A DNA stretch of 5,522 nucleotides, from contig BTUV01000144.1 in assembly GCA_045863035.1 (NCBI GenBank), positions 1-5,522 on the forward strand. The letters are read 5' to 3'. This DNA comes from H2-BAC3 sp045863035. GTDB taxonomy: Bacteria; Bacteroidota; Ignavibacteria; Ignavibacteriales; Ignavibacteriaceae. Shown here one piece after another: positions 5,258 to 5,522 of the stretch. The notes under the pieces were generated by a model. It was given only the letters and a program-made list of their open reading frames with translations, was not told where the DNA came from and made no database searches. Each line of letters starts with the position of its first letter. The first letter of the stretch is position 1. The position numbers and the translations under genes were made by a program.

Positions 5258-5512
5258 TTGACTGAATTAATAGGATACGCCGCCGCATTCTGCACAACGG
5301 TTGCATTTCTGCCCCAGGCGGTAAAGGTTTATAAAACGAGGCAAACAAAGGATATTTCTTTAGGGATGTTTCTGCTGCTGACCGCCGGGGTGGTGCTCTG
5401 GCTGATATACGGAATAGTTATTAACTCCTACCCCATCATCGCCGCTAATACCGTTACGCTGCTGTTTGATATATATATTCTCTATATGAAGATAACGCTG
5501 GACAAAGGATAA
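5258..5512 (+). CDS. SemiSWEET family sugar transporter (PQ-loop, MtN3-like)
   Basis: This 84-residue protein has three transmembrane helices at about 4-22, 33-53 and 58-77. It is the half-size bacterial form of the eukaryotic SWEET transporters. SemiSWEETs dimerise in the inner membrane and move mono- or disaccharides down their gradient. The PQ-loop motif FLPQ is at residues 17-20, followed by VYKTRQTKDISLGMF, a block typical of the family. W48 and N64 occupy the positions of the conserved pocket tryptophan and asparagine. The sequence resembles, from memory, the structurally characterised Leptospira biflexa SemiSWEET along its whole length. The start is TTG at 5258 with AAGGA 10 nt upstream, and starting there keeps helix 1 whole. 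Another gene begins 3 nt after the stop. The substrate cannot be told from sequence. Confidence 0.95.
   Translation: MTELIGYAAAFCTTVAFLPQAVKVYKTRQTKDISLGMFLLLTAGVVLWLIYGIVINSYPIIAANTVTLLFDIYILYMKITLDKG
5504..5509 (+). promoter_or_regulatory. Ribosome-binding site of the next gene
   Basis: AAAGGA lies five bases before the ATG at 5515 and inside the last codons of the SemiSWEET gene. It supports a following co-transcribed gene. Confidence 0.55.
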
Positions 5513-5514
5513 CA

Positions 5515-5522
5515 ATGAACAA
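5515..5522 (+). CDS. Start of a gene running off the right edge
   Basis: ATGAACAA (Met-Asn-...) begins two bases after the SemiSWEET stop (5510-5512), with a well-spaced AAAGGA upstream. The tight spacing implies an operon with the transporter. Only eight bases are visible, so nothing can be said about the product. Confidence 0.5.

Overview
The window is ordinary bacterial chromosomal sequence, probably from a metagenome assembly. It contains one unresolved 100-N gap, and I see no rRNA, tRNA, CRISPR array or insertion sequence. Three things suggest the Bacteroidota / Ignavibacteria side of the tree: promoter-like TAnnTTTG boxes, AT-rich intergenic repeat words of a kind I associate with that group, and weak or missing Shine-Dalgarno sequences at several starts. 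This lineage is an inference, held loosely.

Left part (1-1357): the last 23 codons of an unidentified gene run in from the left edge and stop inside a 7-bp AAATTAA tandem repeat. A GTG-started DUF4256-family gene follows (140-697, +). After an AT-rich repeat-bearing spacer comes a convergent gene for a four-helix membrane protein of unknown function (821-1357, -).

Centre (1358-4230): a 131-164 bp divergent promoter region carries two outward-facing TATATTTG boxes. It separates the membrane protein gene from a large + strand gene (about 1522-3619). That gene encodes a long alpha-helical TPR-like repeat protein ending in an extreme acidic tail built from an 18-bp repeat, GAGGAGGATGAAGATTAC (EEDEDY). 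The assembly breaks inside this array: the 100 Ns are a scaffold placeholder and artificially split the gene into two frames. Closing the gap in phase restores one continuous ORF of at least 665 codons. A second, small TPR-like gene (3646-4230) follows 26 bp later, probably in the same transcript.

Right part (4231-5522): a gene-poor 404-bp spacer holds remnants of intergenic repeats, a C7T8 run and an 8-bp inverted repeat. After it, a cold-shock-domain (OB-fold) protein with a novel C-terminal extension is encoded on the - strand (4635-5174). Divergent from it is a SemiSWEET-type sugar transporter (5258-5512, +). Three bases after its stop, a well-placed ribosome-binding site and ATG begin another gene that leaves the window.

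No obvious multi-gene pathway links these genes. The most unusual object is the TPR protein with the recently expanded, still homogeneous acidic hexapeptide array, together with its small TPR-like neighbour.
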